Notes: generated by a model from the letters alone, not told the origin. A stretch of DNA of 64,000 nt from Castor canadensis (GCF_047511655.1 NC_133390.1:132795583-132859582), one strand, 5' to 3'; counted from the first letter of the stretch, positions 21,956 through 33,600 are shown. Numbers and translations: made by a program.

Positions 21956-22875
21956 CTCTACTATCACCTTGGTCTATTACCAGGATTTGTTTTTTTTGGT
22001 CACACTAAAGAGAGGGAGGTAGATCAGACTAAGAGCTTGCTTTCTATTTCAACATTCCTGCCTGCACTCCACACCTGACATCTGAATCTAAGGGTCTTGT
22101 TTTCCTCCTGCAGTGGATCTTGAGGCCAGGATTTGGTTGCAAGGAGATCATGTGAGAGGCCATCCCCAGAAGTTCCTGCAGGGGAATTCGGAAGTGATAA
22201 AGAGAAGGAAGCCTGCCAATGAAGGTGGGCCATATAGAAAGTTATGCTGTGGGCCAAGGCAGCTTGCATCCTCTTGGGAGATTTCAGAGTCAGTGTGGCA
22301 CATGAATCTCAGAGTGATCTTGTTCAAGGAGCATGGTGCTGTCCACCATGTTTGGCAGCAACCAGGAGGACTGCTAGAGGCTTATGGGTCTTCCTTCACT
22401 TTTTTACATGAGCAGAGCCAACTTTGGACATCAGAGTGAATCTGGCTGCTTGAGGTCTGACTACTACATTGGAATGGGGAAGGCCGTAAGGAACAGGGTT
22501 TGCCCACAGCCTTTTCTGGAGCTAAGGACTGTGGAGAGCTGGCCAGCACCCATGCAAGGATGTCCTCACCCACAGCCTGTGGTAGTGTTGGTAGAGCTCC
22601 ATCCCACCTGCATAAACTTGCTGCACAAAGAACAAGATCATGGCTGTGGCTGTAATGTTAGACAGAACTCATGCAACCAAGGGTGCCTCTAGACACTCTA
22701 GGGTGTCTTCTGTGATCCCAACTGCATGTAAAACCTGAGAAATCCAGGGCTTCACCACAAAGAGTGTGAAGGTGTAATCCCACAGGGAATTCTATATAAT
22801 GGTAAACAATTCTTCCATACATCTAAAGGAAATCAAAGTATTTCTATACCAAAATAAAGATAATTGAACTGAAGA
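21956..22875. other. Unassigned stretch
   Basis: It contains a plus-strand open frame of 108 codons (22113-22439) and overlapping frames to about 22690, none with recognisable domains. The sequence is GC-richer than its surroundings and could be an old LTR or other repeat. Confidence 0.4.
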
Positions 22876-22879
22876 TAAT

Positions 22880-23345
22880 CAAAATGTAAAACACAAAAGA
22901 GATATCTGCACACTGTGTTTATTGTGGCAGTATTCACAATAGTCAAGTTATGGAATCAGACTAGGCAGCCATCAATGGAAGAATGGATAAAGAAAATGTG
23001 GCAAATCCACACAATGTACTAGCGTTCAGTCATAAAGAAGGACGAAATCATGTCTTTTGCAGTCAAATGGAAGGAATTGAAAATCAGTGTGTTAAGCTAA
23101 AGTAGTCAGACTTGGAAAGATAAATATTGCATATTTCCTTTCATGGGTAGAATCTAAATTTTTTAAGAAAGACATGAAGGCAAAAGAGGGACTATTTGGG
23201 AAGAAGAAGGGCACCAGCAGGAGTGGGAAGGGGGACAAGAGAGGGCAATTAGGGTGAATATGATCAAAATACGTTCTATACATGTATGAAAATGTCACAA
23301 TGAAACCCATTATTTCATATAATTAATATATGCTAATAAAAAAAT
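22880..23345 (+). mobile_element. L1 3' end (ORF2 C-terminus and 3' UTR)
   Basis: Typical L1 blocks follow in order: 'gtggcagtattcacaatag', 'aggcagccatcaatggaaga', 'atggataaagaaaatgtgg', 'ttcagtcataaagaagga', 'gtcttttgcagtcaaatgg' and 'tgaaacccattatttc'. It ends at 'gctaataaaaaaatg' with a polyadenylation signal. It is less diverged than the other L1 pieces here. It is strongly 5'-truncated, which is typical for L1. Confidence 0.85.
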
Positions 23346-23349
23346 GCAC

Positions 23350-23770
23350 TGTTTCATCTGTGGCCCACAAAACAAACAAACAAGTCATGCAGGGGAATTC
23401 TGTCTTCTCTTTTTTGCCTAAAATCAGGACAGAGATTCACAAAGAAAAATGGTATATCTGCCTTCCTTCCCTCTGTCCCCACCTAATGCCTAGATGTAAA
23501 TTCTTCTTTATATCACCCACTTAACAGCTCAGAGATGGTGGCCTAGAGAAATTTTTCTATAGACTTTTCTCCTAATAGACCTTCTATAGTTCTCCTGCCT
23601 CTGAAGCTTGGAATTGCTTTTCCATTATCTTGTCACATCTCTGAAATTTATTCTTCTTTGGTAAAATACTATTTAAGGCAGGTGTAAGCTACTACCTTGA
23701 TTAATTTGAACTAAAGTTTCTCCCATGTGGTGTGCACTGCACATTAATAAGCTTGCTTATTTTTTCTCTT
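23350..23770. other. Unassigned stretch
   Basis: No gene or repeat is named. A pyrimidine-rich run at 23760-23795 leads into the antisense L1 piece and is its reversed poly(A) tail. Confidence 0.5.
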
Positions 23771-23774
23771 GTTT

Positions 23775-24005
23775 TTCTTTTTCTTTTCTTTTTTTATTGT
23801 CATACGAGGGGTGCATTGTGACATTTACAAAAGTTCTTCCATAGTTGAATTCACCCCCTCCACCATTCTCTTTTACCCCTCCTATGCCCTTTCCTGGAAT
23901 TTCTTTAATTTAAAAAAAATTGCACAACAGGGGTTTATTGTGATGTCTCCATGCATGCATATAATGTACTTTGACCATATTGTCTTTTGTCACAGTATTC
24001 TGACT
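23775..24005 (-). mobile_element. L1 3' UTR (antisense)
   Basis: A T-rich run is followed by 'attgtcatacgaggggtg', 'gtgacatttacaaaagttc', 'attcaccccctccaccatt' and 'gtactttgaccatattg'. This is the reverse complement of a rodent L1 3' end. It shares 'tgatcaaaatacgttc'-type sequence, in inverted form, with the plus-strand L1 at 22880-23345, so both belong to related subfamilies. Confidence 0.65.
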
Positions 24006-24009
24006 CAGC

Positions 24010-24750
24010 TATGAACTGATGAACATTAAGGAAAAATTAAACTTCTCCCCTTCACACCAACTGGATTAATGTGAGAGACAAAATGTTTAAGTGATACCAG
24101 TTCAGACACCAAGTAAATGAAGTCAAGTGAGTGGTCCCATATGAAGAAGAACTGCACAGGCAAGCCCTGTCTGGACTTCTGACCCAAAGCATCATGGGAA
24201 TTAACAGACTTGCTGTTTTAGGACAAGCTCTATAACAGCTTGGTTTTCAGCCAATGGAAGCTGAAAGGTTGACAAAATATACAGGCAAACTATATATCCA
24301 TGTCTTCTTGTACATAAAACTTCGGTTTGGGTTCTTTCCAGCTTGCTTTGGTACACTCCCTTGTTGGCCTTCAGGCCTTTGCAGTTCATTCATCCCCAGT
24401 TCTTCCCCAGCTGTGCTCAATGGTTCTTGACCACTTCCCGAAGATTGTCTCTTTGCTGAGCCTCCCAGTGTCCCAAGCTCTCTTCTGCCCACTGCTCCAA
24501 TGGCTCTTCAACCACCTGTGGGCAGATCTGACTCCTCTCCCTGGACTCTCCACCATTCCTAAAATGAAGGTCCTGTGTGAATGAAACTTCAAGCCACCAT
24601 CAGCTCTTGTGCCTTGTAGTTTGATTCCGTGAGTCTTCATTTGCTTACTCACTGAGCTTGTATCCAGGGCTGGAGGCTCAGAGAAGGCAAGCTCTGTCTG
24701 TGACTGAATGAGTAGTCTCTGAAAAACTCTGGTCAGATTTCAGCTACTAT
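24010..24750. other. Unassigned stretch, possibly LTR-derived
   Basis: The 24180-24660 part has the look of an LTR ('ttgtacataaaacttcgg', 'ctgtgtgaatgaaacttc'), but I could not assign a family. Overlapping open frames on both strands here are not convincing. Confidence 0.35.
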
Positions 24751-24754
24751 TATC

Positions 24755-25100
24755 CCATGTGGGAAGAATCCAAGCAGGCCAATGAAATGTAGTAAAGTTT
24801 ATTAGAAGTGAGGGAAAGTTGTCATAGAGAAAAGTAGTAATAGCCCCTGGCTAGGTGGGGTAGAATCACATGCTAGTCTTTGTTTAAAGGGCCTTTTATA
24901 AATTAAAAAGGAAAAAGGCTGTAAAAATCTGGGTGGTCTCTGAGGGACAATGGGCTAGGGTGATTGACAAGTTAGAGTCACTCTGCACACACACTTGAGC
25001 TAGCTCTCAGGTATTTTAATTACACCCAAGAGGTGTGATCAATATTCATGTTTTAAGCAAAGGACTTTTTACCTGAAAGGCAAATGGGGCAATTGCCTCA
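24755..25100 (-). mobile_element. LTR-like element (antisense)
   Basis: It contains 'gtaaagtttattagaagtg' (reversed polyadenylation signal) followed by 'agggaaagttgtcatag' and 'agcccctggctaggtggg'. It appears related to the insertion at 17466-17850. The ends are approximate. Confidence 0.4.
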
Positions 25101-25391
25101 AGACTTTTTTATCTTAAAATCTTTATAATTTACAACTGCAAAGGATAACATAGGGCTGAGATGAGGAGTTTAGCATGAAATGAGCTGAGAAAAGCCATGC
25201 CTCATGGCCAGAGTCCCCACAGGAAGGGAAGGGTCCCGAGTAGGTTGCCAGAGAAGTGAAGTTCTGAGGTTTTTATCTATTTTCTCTAGGGCATTGCTCA
25301 ATCTCTATGCTAATTAGGTGAGCAGAAAGCAGGATTCTGGTTGGCTGTGCCTTCAACTCTCTGATTGGTTGTGCTCTAATCCTCAAAATGT

Positions 25392-25995
25392 AGCAGGATG
25401 GCTCAGACAGGAAGACAGAGTATCAAAGCTCTCAGGAAGCAAGTTTATCAAGCAAGCCGGCAGCGACTTGAGTCTAAAGGCTGAGCCCCGAGAACAAAAG
25501 GGGCTTTCCTTATATACCATTTAGAGCAGGTTACAGAAATGGAGGGGCAGCTTGTCCCATACATGGTCACATATTATTTCATTGGCCATTTTAACCTCTG
25601 GGGCAAGGTGACCCTTCTCAGGTCTTGTCCCAGGTGCTACTTGACGTTCCTCAAATCTGGTTTTTTCATTTGTTTTACTGATGCACTCATTATCTGTCAT
25701 TATCTCCCTTTCCCCTCCCTGCCATCCTGCCACAATACTGTTCCTATTCTGGTCTGCCCTGCTGTTTCTTTTTTCATCCTTTAAGGTTACAGGAGGTCAT
25801 AATGGAGGTTTCCAGGGACCCTTCTGTCTCATTTCTGTTTGTGAAGCCATGTGTATGCTGGTGTCTGGCTCTGAAATGCTGTTCCTTGTTTCCTGTATGT
25901 GTCCTATATAAGAAGTACTCATGCCCTAAACTGGAGCTAGGATGACCCTTGTCTAAAGCTGTCTGTAAATTTTCCAGCCGGAGGTTATCGGCAGA
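25392..25995 (-). mobile_element. Probable ERV LTR (antisense)
   Basis: The block 'ctcaggaagcaagtttatc' at the left and 'ttccttatataccat' following it suggest reversed R/U5 and promoter parts of an LTR. It continues to 'ggtcttgtcccaggtgc' and about 25995. No matching internal sequence is attached. The family is unknown. Confidence 0.4.
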
Positions 25996-25999
25996 CCTC

Positions 26000-26420
26000 C
26001 AAGCTCCTGAAGTGAGCTTGTGCCTGCACTGTTAACACTTCCCATTTGTGTTTTTCTTCCTTCAGGCATCTGGTGCTTTAATTCTCCTGTTCACTCATTC
26101 CACACATACTTATTAAGTGCTTAACATGTGCCAGGGACTCCCATGCAGTCACTTTTCAATACATGCAGATTTTTAAAGAAGAGGCTTTTGTTAGAACTCC
26201 AAAACTTTAAAAAATTCACTAAAGACTGACCTGAAAAATGTCAGCATTCTGTACCCCAACCACTCAAGGATACCCTGAGCAACTCAAATACGTAGGGCAC
26301 TTTTGAGTTTCAGCTTGGTTGCTCTGAGGGCTCTTGTCGCACAGCACACTACCTCCTGAGAAGTTTCTCTTTCAAGGCCCATGTTAAATGCCATATCCTC
26401 TGTGAGGCTCTTTTTTCATT
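26000..26420. other. Mostly unassigned, with a short L2-like piece
   Basis: At 26083-26140 the block 'ttattaagtgcttaacatg' plus 'tgccagggactc' resembles the reverse complement of an L2 3' end. The rest is unassigned. Confidence 0.4.
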
Positions 26421-26422
26421 GG

Positions 26423-26545
26423 TAGGGGGAATGGGTCAGGGTCTTGTTATGCAGCCCAGGCTGGCCTCAAACTTGTGATCCTCCTGCCTCCTCTTCCTGA
26501 ATACAGAGATTACAGGAATGTACAACCACACCTGTCTTTCTGTGA
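26423..26545 (-). repeat. B1-like (7SL-derived) SINE, antisense
   Basis: 'gttatgcagcccaggctggc', 'ctcaaacttgtgatcctcc' and 'gagattacaggaatgtac' are the reverse complement of the B1/Alu right-hand blocks. Confidence 0.85.
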
Positions 26546-26549
26546 GGTC

Positions 26550-27190
26550 TTTCTTAGTGCCTAATGTCAGAGCTAAAAGCTCCCTCTGTCTCTACTTACC
26601 ACGAAGTGCACTGTGAACTGTTATTCTGCTCTGCTGTCTCCAGAAACATGTTACTTTTTCTACCTGGATCTTTAGATTCTTAGAGGGGAGTGGGTCTCTT
26701 AGCTTTGTATTTGCTCCTTTGTTTGCCTCTAGCAGGTACTTTTAGGGACAATCACTTATGCTTGAGGGGTGAGAAGAGCTGCCACCTTTTTAGGTGACTG
26801 TTAATGCTCCTTCAAAGCTGTTTTTTGGTTTCAGATAAAGCCCTTCTAAGAAACCTACAAAGAGCTAGCCAAAATCTCCAAGTCCCTGGAACCCACCATT
26901 TTCAGATGACCAAGAGTAGACCTTGCTTTTATAATACTAAATTCTCCACTCAGGTGTTCTGGTCCACCACTTTTCTCAACATGCAATGATGACCTTACAC
27001 TGGACATGCTCAGGTATGTGCCTGCCTCTCCTTGTGATGGGAGTCTGTCCTATATGAATATGTGAATTTTTTCAAATAAAAGTCCCTTGATTTCTTTTTT
27101 CAGGGAGAGGAACTGCTTTGAGAATCATTTGCAGTGTCTCCCTACCTGCTGTAATTAATAAACCTCTCCTCACAATTTCATCTTCTGGTT
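26550..27190. other. Unassigned stretch
   Basis: No gene is recognised. The 26980-27190 part ends with 'aattaataaacctctcctc', a polyadenylation-like block that may be an old LTR end. Confidence 0.4.
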
Positions 27191-27229
27191 GTTTTTATTG
27201 GCTTTGAGATCATCAAGGGTCGGATCCAC

Positions 27230-28020
27230 TGTGCATGGTCACACTTTTGCCAGATTACAGCAAGAAAATGCAAGATATAAGATTTCAAAATCACTAAAAC
27301 TTGAAGAGATGCAAGAATCCATTGTATACCCACTGGAAAAGCAAAAACTAAAAATCTCAACCACACTAAATGTTGACAGGAGTGCAGAGCAACTGGCACT
27401 GTCCCTTACATTGCCAATGAGAATACAGAATTACATTTGCTTTGGGAAACAGGTCAGCTGTTTCTTATAAAGCTAATCGTATACCTACCATATGACTCAG
27501 CTATTCTTCCCTTTGGTGTTTATGAAGGGAAATGAAAACACATTCATATAAAGGCTCATGAGCACAAACATTCATAGCAGTGTTTTTTGTTTTGTTTTGT
27601 TTTAACAGCTTCAAACTGGAGACAATTCAAATGTCCATCAACCGATGAAAAAGCAAACACATTGTTTATGCACACAACCGAATCCTACTTAGCGGTAAAA
27701 AGAGGCAAACTACTGATGAAGACAAAAATACAGAAGTGAATATGTTATATATTCTCTGTATATATGAGATTCTGGAAGATGTAAATCTAATCTGTAGGTA
27801 AAGAAAGCAGATCTTCTGCAATCTGGGGGTGGTGGGGGTGGATGGAAAGGACTGACCACAAGGGGGCATGAGAACATTTTGAGGTCATGAAAATGATCCA
27901 TACTTGCTTTTGGTGGGTAGGAGGACAACCATTTAGTTTAAACTCACCAAGTTTTGCATTAGAACGGGTGCCTTTTGGTTTACGTAAATGATATCTCAAT
28001 AAAGTTGATTTAAAAGAAAA
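27230..28020 (+). mobile_element. Old L1 (L1M-type) 3' end
   Basis: The L1 ORF2 tail is visible as 'tgttgacaggagtgcagagc', 'accatatgactcagctattc' and 'aaatgtccatcaaccgatg'. The 3' UTR ends 'ctcaataaagttgattt' plus A residues. A 'ttttgttttgttttgtttt' simple repeat at 27580-27602 has expanded inside it. Confidence 0.8.
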
Positions 28021-28024
28021 TGCC

Positions 28025-28410
28025 TAGGGCTGCTGTTTTGCTGAATTTCTTTCTGCTGAATTTCCTATGACTTAACGGAACTCTGGAGATCCTGGGATTT
28101 GGGGGAGAAACAGAAAGACTCATATACTGATCCAGACCTATCACATCTTCATTTATCTTTAGAAATGTCTTTGGAGGTGTTTTACATAGCTGACTCCGAG
28201 ATGAAGAGGTCATCCACCCCACATCATCTGGACAAGTAGTACATCCAGAATCCACACTAAGAGCCTGCCCTAACCCAGATATCTTTCATTTAGCTGTTTC
28301 CAAAGTCCCTGGAGGAGGATGGCAAGCTAAGCCTACAGATGGATCTATCAGAAAATGTCTTTACTGCTTCCTCTGCAGTTACCTTGAGGGAATGTGCATG
28401 AAGCATGAAC
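28025..28410. other. Unassigned stretch
   Basis: No gene or repeat is recognised. Confidence 0.5.
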
Positions 28411-28411
28411 T

Positions 28412-28525
28412 TCTTGTTTTTTTTATTTTCTTTTCCTTTTTGGTGGTACTGGGGTTTGAATTCAGTGCCTTGTGCTTGCTAGACAGGCACTCTTCCCTTG
28501 AGCCATTCCACCAGCAAGAATCAAC
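28412..28525 (-). repeat. ID-like (tRNA-derived) SINE, antisense
   Basis: A T-rich run (reversed tail) is followed by 'tggtactggggtttgaattc', 'gtgcttgctagacaggcac' and 'cttgagccattccaccagc', the reverse complement of the tRNA-related unit. Confidence 0.9.
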
Positions 28526-28529
28526 TTTA

Positions 28530-28815
28530 GAAAACTGGAATTGTTGACCTTGGCTTTGCTCCAAGGCCCCAGCTTTCTGTCCTGGGACCTGGAATCAGGC
28601 AGGTTGGTATTGTAGGAGTTTTCAGAAGAACAATTTTTCTACATGGGAGCCATTGCAAGGTATTTCTACATGGAGGCTGTTGGAATATTAGGTACTAAAT
28701 AAACTGAATGAACAAGTGATCTGAGCAGAATGCAGCAGACTTGTAGCAGGTGCTTAAACTGCTTTTGCTGAAAAACACTGACTTGGGCCCACAGATTGAC
28801 TAAAAGCCAAAGAAA
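28530..28815. other. Unassigned stretch
   Basis: A near-duplicated pair of blocks (tttctacatgggagcc and tttctacatggaggct) lies at about 28636 and 28662. Otherwise nothing is recognised. Confidence 0.45.
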
Positions 28816-28819
28816 AGCT

Positions 28820-29290
28820 TGGCGTCTGTGCCTCCATTTTGTATCTGCTGTCCTTTGCTCTGAGCCATTCTCTCCTGCAGCTATCCAGGAAGGATTAACC
28901 AGATAACTCATTTACAAGGAGGGATGAAAAATAAGACTACCCCCAAGAAAAGAAATAGCAAAGATCAACAGAACAGATCACCTGCCAGACAACAATGATT
29001 TGTTCATTTTAACCAGTGACGACAGTAATAACATCTTCTGTGGAACTTCTTCTGTGGATAATGATCCACCAGAACACACCTGTGACCAGGACTGTTTAAT
29101 TATGCATACCTCTCTCTCCTTGCCTCCAATTCTTTGTTGTTTCAAACCTAAAGCTCCTGTCTATATACTGGAAAATGGACTGAGTGCTTAGTTTGCCTCT
29201 TCCTATGACTGTCCATGCTGTGTAACGCATTTCCTTTCTCTGCCCTTTACCATGTCTCTTTATTTGATGTACAGGAATGAGTGGCCCAAA
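28820..29290 (+). mobile_element. Probable ERV class I LTR
   Basis: A 'gtgcctccattttgtatctg' block near the start, an 'agaacagatcacctgccag' block and 'tttgttgtttcaaacctaaa' further on are in the style of an ERV1 LTR. The ends and family are not certain. Confidence 0.4.
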
Positions 29291-29512
29291 GTGACATGGA
29301 ACCCCTGGAGTTTGGACCTAGGGCAAAAAACTCCAGTTTCAGTCTCAGTGGACTTATGGAAACTTTGAGGAGAGAAGCCACCTTTCTGCTACAGAGTTCA
29401 AAGATTTGTGGGGCTCTGCTGCATATGGGTCAGAGAGCAAGGCTCTGCAAGGACACAACACTGCTGAGGTACTGCAGAAAAGAGTGTTGAAAGGATGATA
29501 AAACTTGCCTGC

Positions 29513-29857
29513 TGTTAGAATGTGCATGTGGTTTGCCCCCAGTGTGTTGGGAGCTTGGTCCCAAGAGTGGTGGTGTGAAGAGGTATTAAAAGTCGAAACT
29601 TTAAGAGGAGGAGCTAGTGGGAGGATGCTATCGGTCCTTACCCTGTCTCATTTTGACTTCTTGTCTCGCATCTGATCTCTCCCTCTTGCATGATATGATG
29701 TCATCTGCCATGACATGATGGTTATCCAGGGGCCTCTTGCCAGAGCTGGTGCCGTGCTATTTGGACGCTGCCTCCTCTGTGAGCTAAATCAGTGTCTTTC
29801 CTTCATAAGTTACTTAGTCTCAGGTATTTTGTTACAATAAAGGAGAACAAACTAACC
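29513..29857 (+). mobile_element. MaLR-type solo LTR
   Basis: It has 'ttaagaggaggagctagtgg' in the centre, then 'catgacatgatggttatcc', and the typical end 'ttagtctcaggtattttgtt' followed by 'gagaacaaactaac'. It is the third LTR of this type in the first 30 kb. Confidence 0.75.
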
Positions 29858-29859
29858 CC

Positions 29860-30310
29860 TCACACCCTATATTGTTATTCTTAAATTCAATCAAAACTAT
29901 CACACATAAATTCCATAACAAATTTTTGGAAATGGAAACTGCATTTATCCTTCAGTTTCTAAAGCCCTATCCATACTTTCATAATGACCTTGTCTGCCCA
30001 CAGCACTAGCTGAGGATGGCTGATGATTACTGTATATTTTAGCTGTCAGATATGTCAAATGTCACATCCTTTCTTTTAACCACAGACATCCCATGAATTA
30101 TACACAAAAGTATATTATAAGAATCAACCTGTAGTCTATAAAAATTGGTTATTTTTCTGAAAAGCAGGATGGTATCAAAGTAACCATGTATCCCACACTG
30201 CCTGGGGGAAACAGCATTTTCACAGAGAAAAAGTGGCATGCTTCCACATTTGAAATAGATCCTCTCTTTTCTTGTGTTTTGCTTTTAGGACATGTCTTAC
30301 TGTTGATCTG
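29860..30310. other. Unassigned AT-rich stretch
   Basis: No gene or repeat is recognised. Confidence 0.5.
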
Positions 30311-30316
30311 TGACTT

Positions 30317-30342
30317 GTCTCTCTCTCTATTTCTGTCTCTCA
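30317..30342. repeat. (TC)n-rich short simple repeat
   Basis: A short imperfect run of TC dinucleotides. Confidence 0.9.
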
Positions 30343-30449
30343 TCTTTATCCACTTGTTGCCCCCTCCAAAGCTGTCAGGCTCTTGGATTGGTGGTGACTG
30401 AGAACTGAGGACATAAGCTCTGCAGGGGCTGTGTGCACCATCTGAGAAG

Positions 30450-30598
30450 TCCCTCATGCCTCCCCTCCCCCCTTCCCTGACTCTCCCTCCAGAACCCTCA
30501 CCCTTGCCCTTTCCTGCCTCTCCCTCCCTCTCCTGCTTCTTCACCCCCCCCTCCCCAACCCTCCCCCTTCCTGTTTTCTTCCTTCTCCAACTTTCTGC
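30450..30598. repeat. Long polypyrimidine tract
   Basis: About 150 bases are almost all C and T, with the purine-rich strand on minus. It produces a long Glu/Gly/Arg-rich open frame on minus (30149-30544) that is an artefact. Tracts of this kind can form triplex (H-) DNA. Confidence 0.9.
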
Positions 30599-30599
30599 A

Positions 30600-31480
30600 G
30601 GGGCAGAATATAAGACATCATGTTTATATATTTAAAAAAAAAAGCTTCTTGAAAGACTTATTTCATTGCAAGGCAAGGTGGAAAAATAAATTTCAGGTGC
30701 AAGACTTTTTTATTTGATTTTAATTCTTGGAAAGCACTTTAAGAGCCTTGGTTGTGCAGAGCAAGTTGAGGGCCTGGCCTGATGAGGAAGTTTGTCTCCA
30801 GACAGAGTACAACTACCCTGCATAATTAGCTCACAGTGAACTTTTTTTGGGGGGTGATATTGTATTTTTAACTTGTGTTTTACCCCCACCCCAGTAGGGA
30901 AGGTGTCCTTGGAGGAAGAAGAGAAGCCCAGCATAAAAGACCTGGGCACAAAGGAACCCATATCCTCAGGTAAGATATCTGGGAGGGGGTAGCCAAGGAG
31001 CTATGGCATCAATGGTTTTATCCATGAAAAGTATGTTTCTTTATCTTAAAATGCCCAAACAATATATGAATAAAGTCATGCTGTTTATGTGTAAAGGACA
31101 GGGACCTATTCAGGTCAACATTTGAAAGTGCTGTTTATAGAATGTAAAGTGAATGAATGAATAGGTGAAGACATGGGACCATATAGGCTCAGGGGACACA
31201 CGTCCACAGTGGGCTCAGGGGAAACACATATCACATTAGGCTCCAGAGACCATTCATCCACAGTGTGCTCAGAAAAGGGGTCATGTTTTTTGACACAGCT
31301 GAAGAACACCTGTAAGCAAGTGGAAGGCTTGAGAAGATGGGCTATATTGAAAAGAATTCAAAGTTTACTTTATTTGCATTATCATTTGAGTGTAGTATTC
31401 TGATACTGAGCTTCCATGTGAGTGGGTTTGATCAAATTTTATCAATAAACTCCTCTGCATGTTATTTCAATGAACTATTA
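30600..31480. other. Unassigned stretch
   Basis: No gene is recognised. At 31180-31275 a loosely repeated motif of about 34 bases (gctcaggggac/aacac... ccacagtg) occurs two to three times, a minor imperfect tandem repeat. Confidence 0.45.
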
Positions 31481-31484
31481 ATTA

Positions 31485-32260
31485 ATTTATTTCATAAATA
31501 TTTATTAAGGCTCTCTCCTGCATGCCAGACAGTATTCTAGAATTTGGGATATCTTAGTACATAAAACACTAAGACTCCTGTGGTCATAAAGCATTCCTTC
31601 AAATTCAGAGAGACAGGCAAATAAAAAATAGATTGTGAGTTATGCTGAAAAGTAGTAGGTGTTATTGAAAAAAGATAAAATAGAGTAGTATAAGGGGAAT
31701 TAAATTTTACAGAGGGAAAGGCAGTGGAAATTTTCAGTATAGTGGTTAAGGTGGGTGGCATTAGGAAGATGCGGTGTAAAAACTGAAGGATATAAGAGAA
31801 TGAACCAAACAGATAACCGAGGACAGAATATTCCAGAAAATGGCAGCAGTCTATGGCAGGAGTCTGAGACAGGCTCCTGTCTGAGGAGGTCATGGTGATT
31901 GGAGATGAGAGGAGGGCAGTGGATGAAGAAAGGATCAGAGATAGAGGGGCCCAGCTCATGTGGAGGCCAGAGGGCTGAAAGTACTTTGGCTTTCATTCTG
32001 TGGAGTCCTGTGATGAGAGGGAGCAAAGGTGGAAGAAAGAAGCTTTGTGGTAAGGCTATGTAGTCATATCAGAGGGGTCATGGCTCAAGCCAGGGTGAAC
32101 AGTGAGGGTATGAGAAAGTAAGGATCCAAAGAATCTTGAAGACTGGGAAGCAGGGTTTCTGTTTTCCTAACCCATATTCAGAAAACGGGTGCAAGATCAA
32201 TGTGCAGAGAACACTGTGGGAAATGGGTAGATGACATCACATGGGATATTTCTGTGAATG
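31485..32260 (-). repeat. Ancient mammalian interspersed repeat
   Basis: It starts 'ataaatatttattaaggctc', continues 'catgccagacagtattctag' and 'actcctgtggtcataaagc', and later has 'gaatattccagaaaatggca', 'agctcatgtggaggccagag' and 'ctttggctttcattctgtgg'. This order fits a widespread old repeat, also present at 20.0 and 45.9 kb, whose name I cannot fix. A 140-codon open frame on minus (31537-31959) lies inside it and is not a gene. Confidence 0.55.
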
Positions 32261-32264
32261 GGGA

Positions 32265-33195
32265 TAAGGAAAGGACATCTTAAAGAAAAGACTGAAAGCA
32301 CAAACTATCAGATGAAATCTGATGGATTTGACAACACTAAACAATGATTTTGGATTGATAAAATTGCTAGAGATAAAGTTACAATATATATAGAGAATAT
32401 TAGAAGATAGTTACAAATCCAAAAATAATGGTGATAGGGGCTCTTATTTTAAAGATAGAGGTAAAAACTCTATTTCCTTGTTTTATTTATGGAAAACGTC
32501 CAAAAAAGCAGCAAGTAGAATGACAAACAGAAACATAAACTCCCCTATCTGCCGAAGGAGGAGGAACTTAACCCTTCCCCAATTCCAGATGGCAGAAGGG
32601 CTGCTGGAAGCAGTGGATATGACACAGGGTTTCATCTGGGGAATACTGAGAGAGGTTGCTTGGCTGCATGCTTCACATCAGCAAGAAAAGTAAGTTTCTT
32701 TAAGCTGTGGAGCAAGGCTTGAGATTCAAATCACATATTCCTCAATTATTCCAGTTAAACCTGAGAACACTGCTAATTGCTCGGGACCTCTGACCCCAAC
32801 TTGATTCCAAGAAACAGCCCAGGGGTCACTGAATGAGGAAATCCGTAGTTGCAGGAAGCAGTCTTCCTCTGAAGTCCCTCTATTGTGACTCAGTTGTCTT
32901 CACTGATCTTTTGTGAGAAGCAAATTCAACAGACTCTCACAAAATCTTTGGTTATAAGAAAAACTACAACTGTCTTGCCAGTTATTTCCATGACTTTCAA
33001 TATTTAAATTATTTTCTAATAAATGGTCTGGAAAAAAATTCACCTGATTCAAACTTGAGTCATTATAGCAAAATAAAGCAGCAATGGTAAAATAGATAAG
33101 AATAATGAGGAGAGGAGTAGTGGGGAAAAGTGTATTGCAAATGAAGAAAATGTACAGAAAAAAGCCTCCTATGGAAAGATGTTTGAAACCAGTAA
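32265..33195. other. Unassigned stretch
   Basis: No gene or named repeat. Confidence 0.5.
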
Positions 33196-33196
33196 T

Positions 33197-33257
33197 TATC
33201 TATCAATTATCTATCTATCTTTCTATATATCTATCTATCTGTCTATCTATCTATCTA
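33197..33257. repeat. (TATC)n microsatellite
   Basis: About 60 bases of imperfect TATC repeats with a few interruptions (tttc, tata, tgtc). Confidence 0.96.
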
Positions 33258-33600
33258 CAGTAGACTCTTGGTGTCCATGGTTCAAGGAGATCATTGTTGA
33301 GGAGAAACTATGAATGCTCAGGATATGTAGAGTTCAGTGCTGCATTGGGATGCTCGATTCATTTTGCCCATAATGTCACGCAATTTCCACTAAAAAGCAG
33401 GCTACATTTTGACAAATCTCAAATTTTTTACTTTATCATTTCAATTAAGCACATTCCATGCCCTTTTTTGGCATGGGAGGATTATCATAACTTTTACCTT
33501 GCTTATGGGGAGACATATTTTCACAAAATTAAGGACAAGGAAATACTCAGCAAATCACACAATGATTTAACACAACTGAGAATAACATAGGACTGGGTAT
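33258..33600. other. Possible degenerate DNA transposon
   Basis: It begins 'cagtagactcttggtgtcc' right after the microsatellite, in the style of a Tigger-type terminus, but I could not match the right end. The 98-codon plus-strand open frame here (33294-33590) has no recognisable domain. Confidence 0.2.

Noticed and set aside
22113-22439. 108-codon plus-strand frame
   Set aside because: No recognisable domain, no exon structure and overlapping frames in other phases.
22880-23345. L1 as an intact, active element
   Set aside because: Only the last few hundred bases are present, with no 5' end and no complete ORF2.
30149-30544. 131-codon minus-strand open frame rich in Glu, Gly and Arg
   Set aside because: It is produced by the purine strand of a polypyrimidine tract; low complexity only.
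31537-31959. 140-codon minus-strand open frame, the longest in the window
   Set aside because: It lies inside an ancient interspersed repeat that also occurs at 20.0 and 45.9 kb, and has no domain.
33197-33257. CRISPR-like repeat array
   Set aside because: It is a simple TATC microsatellite; no spacers, and the genome is mammalian.
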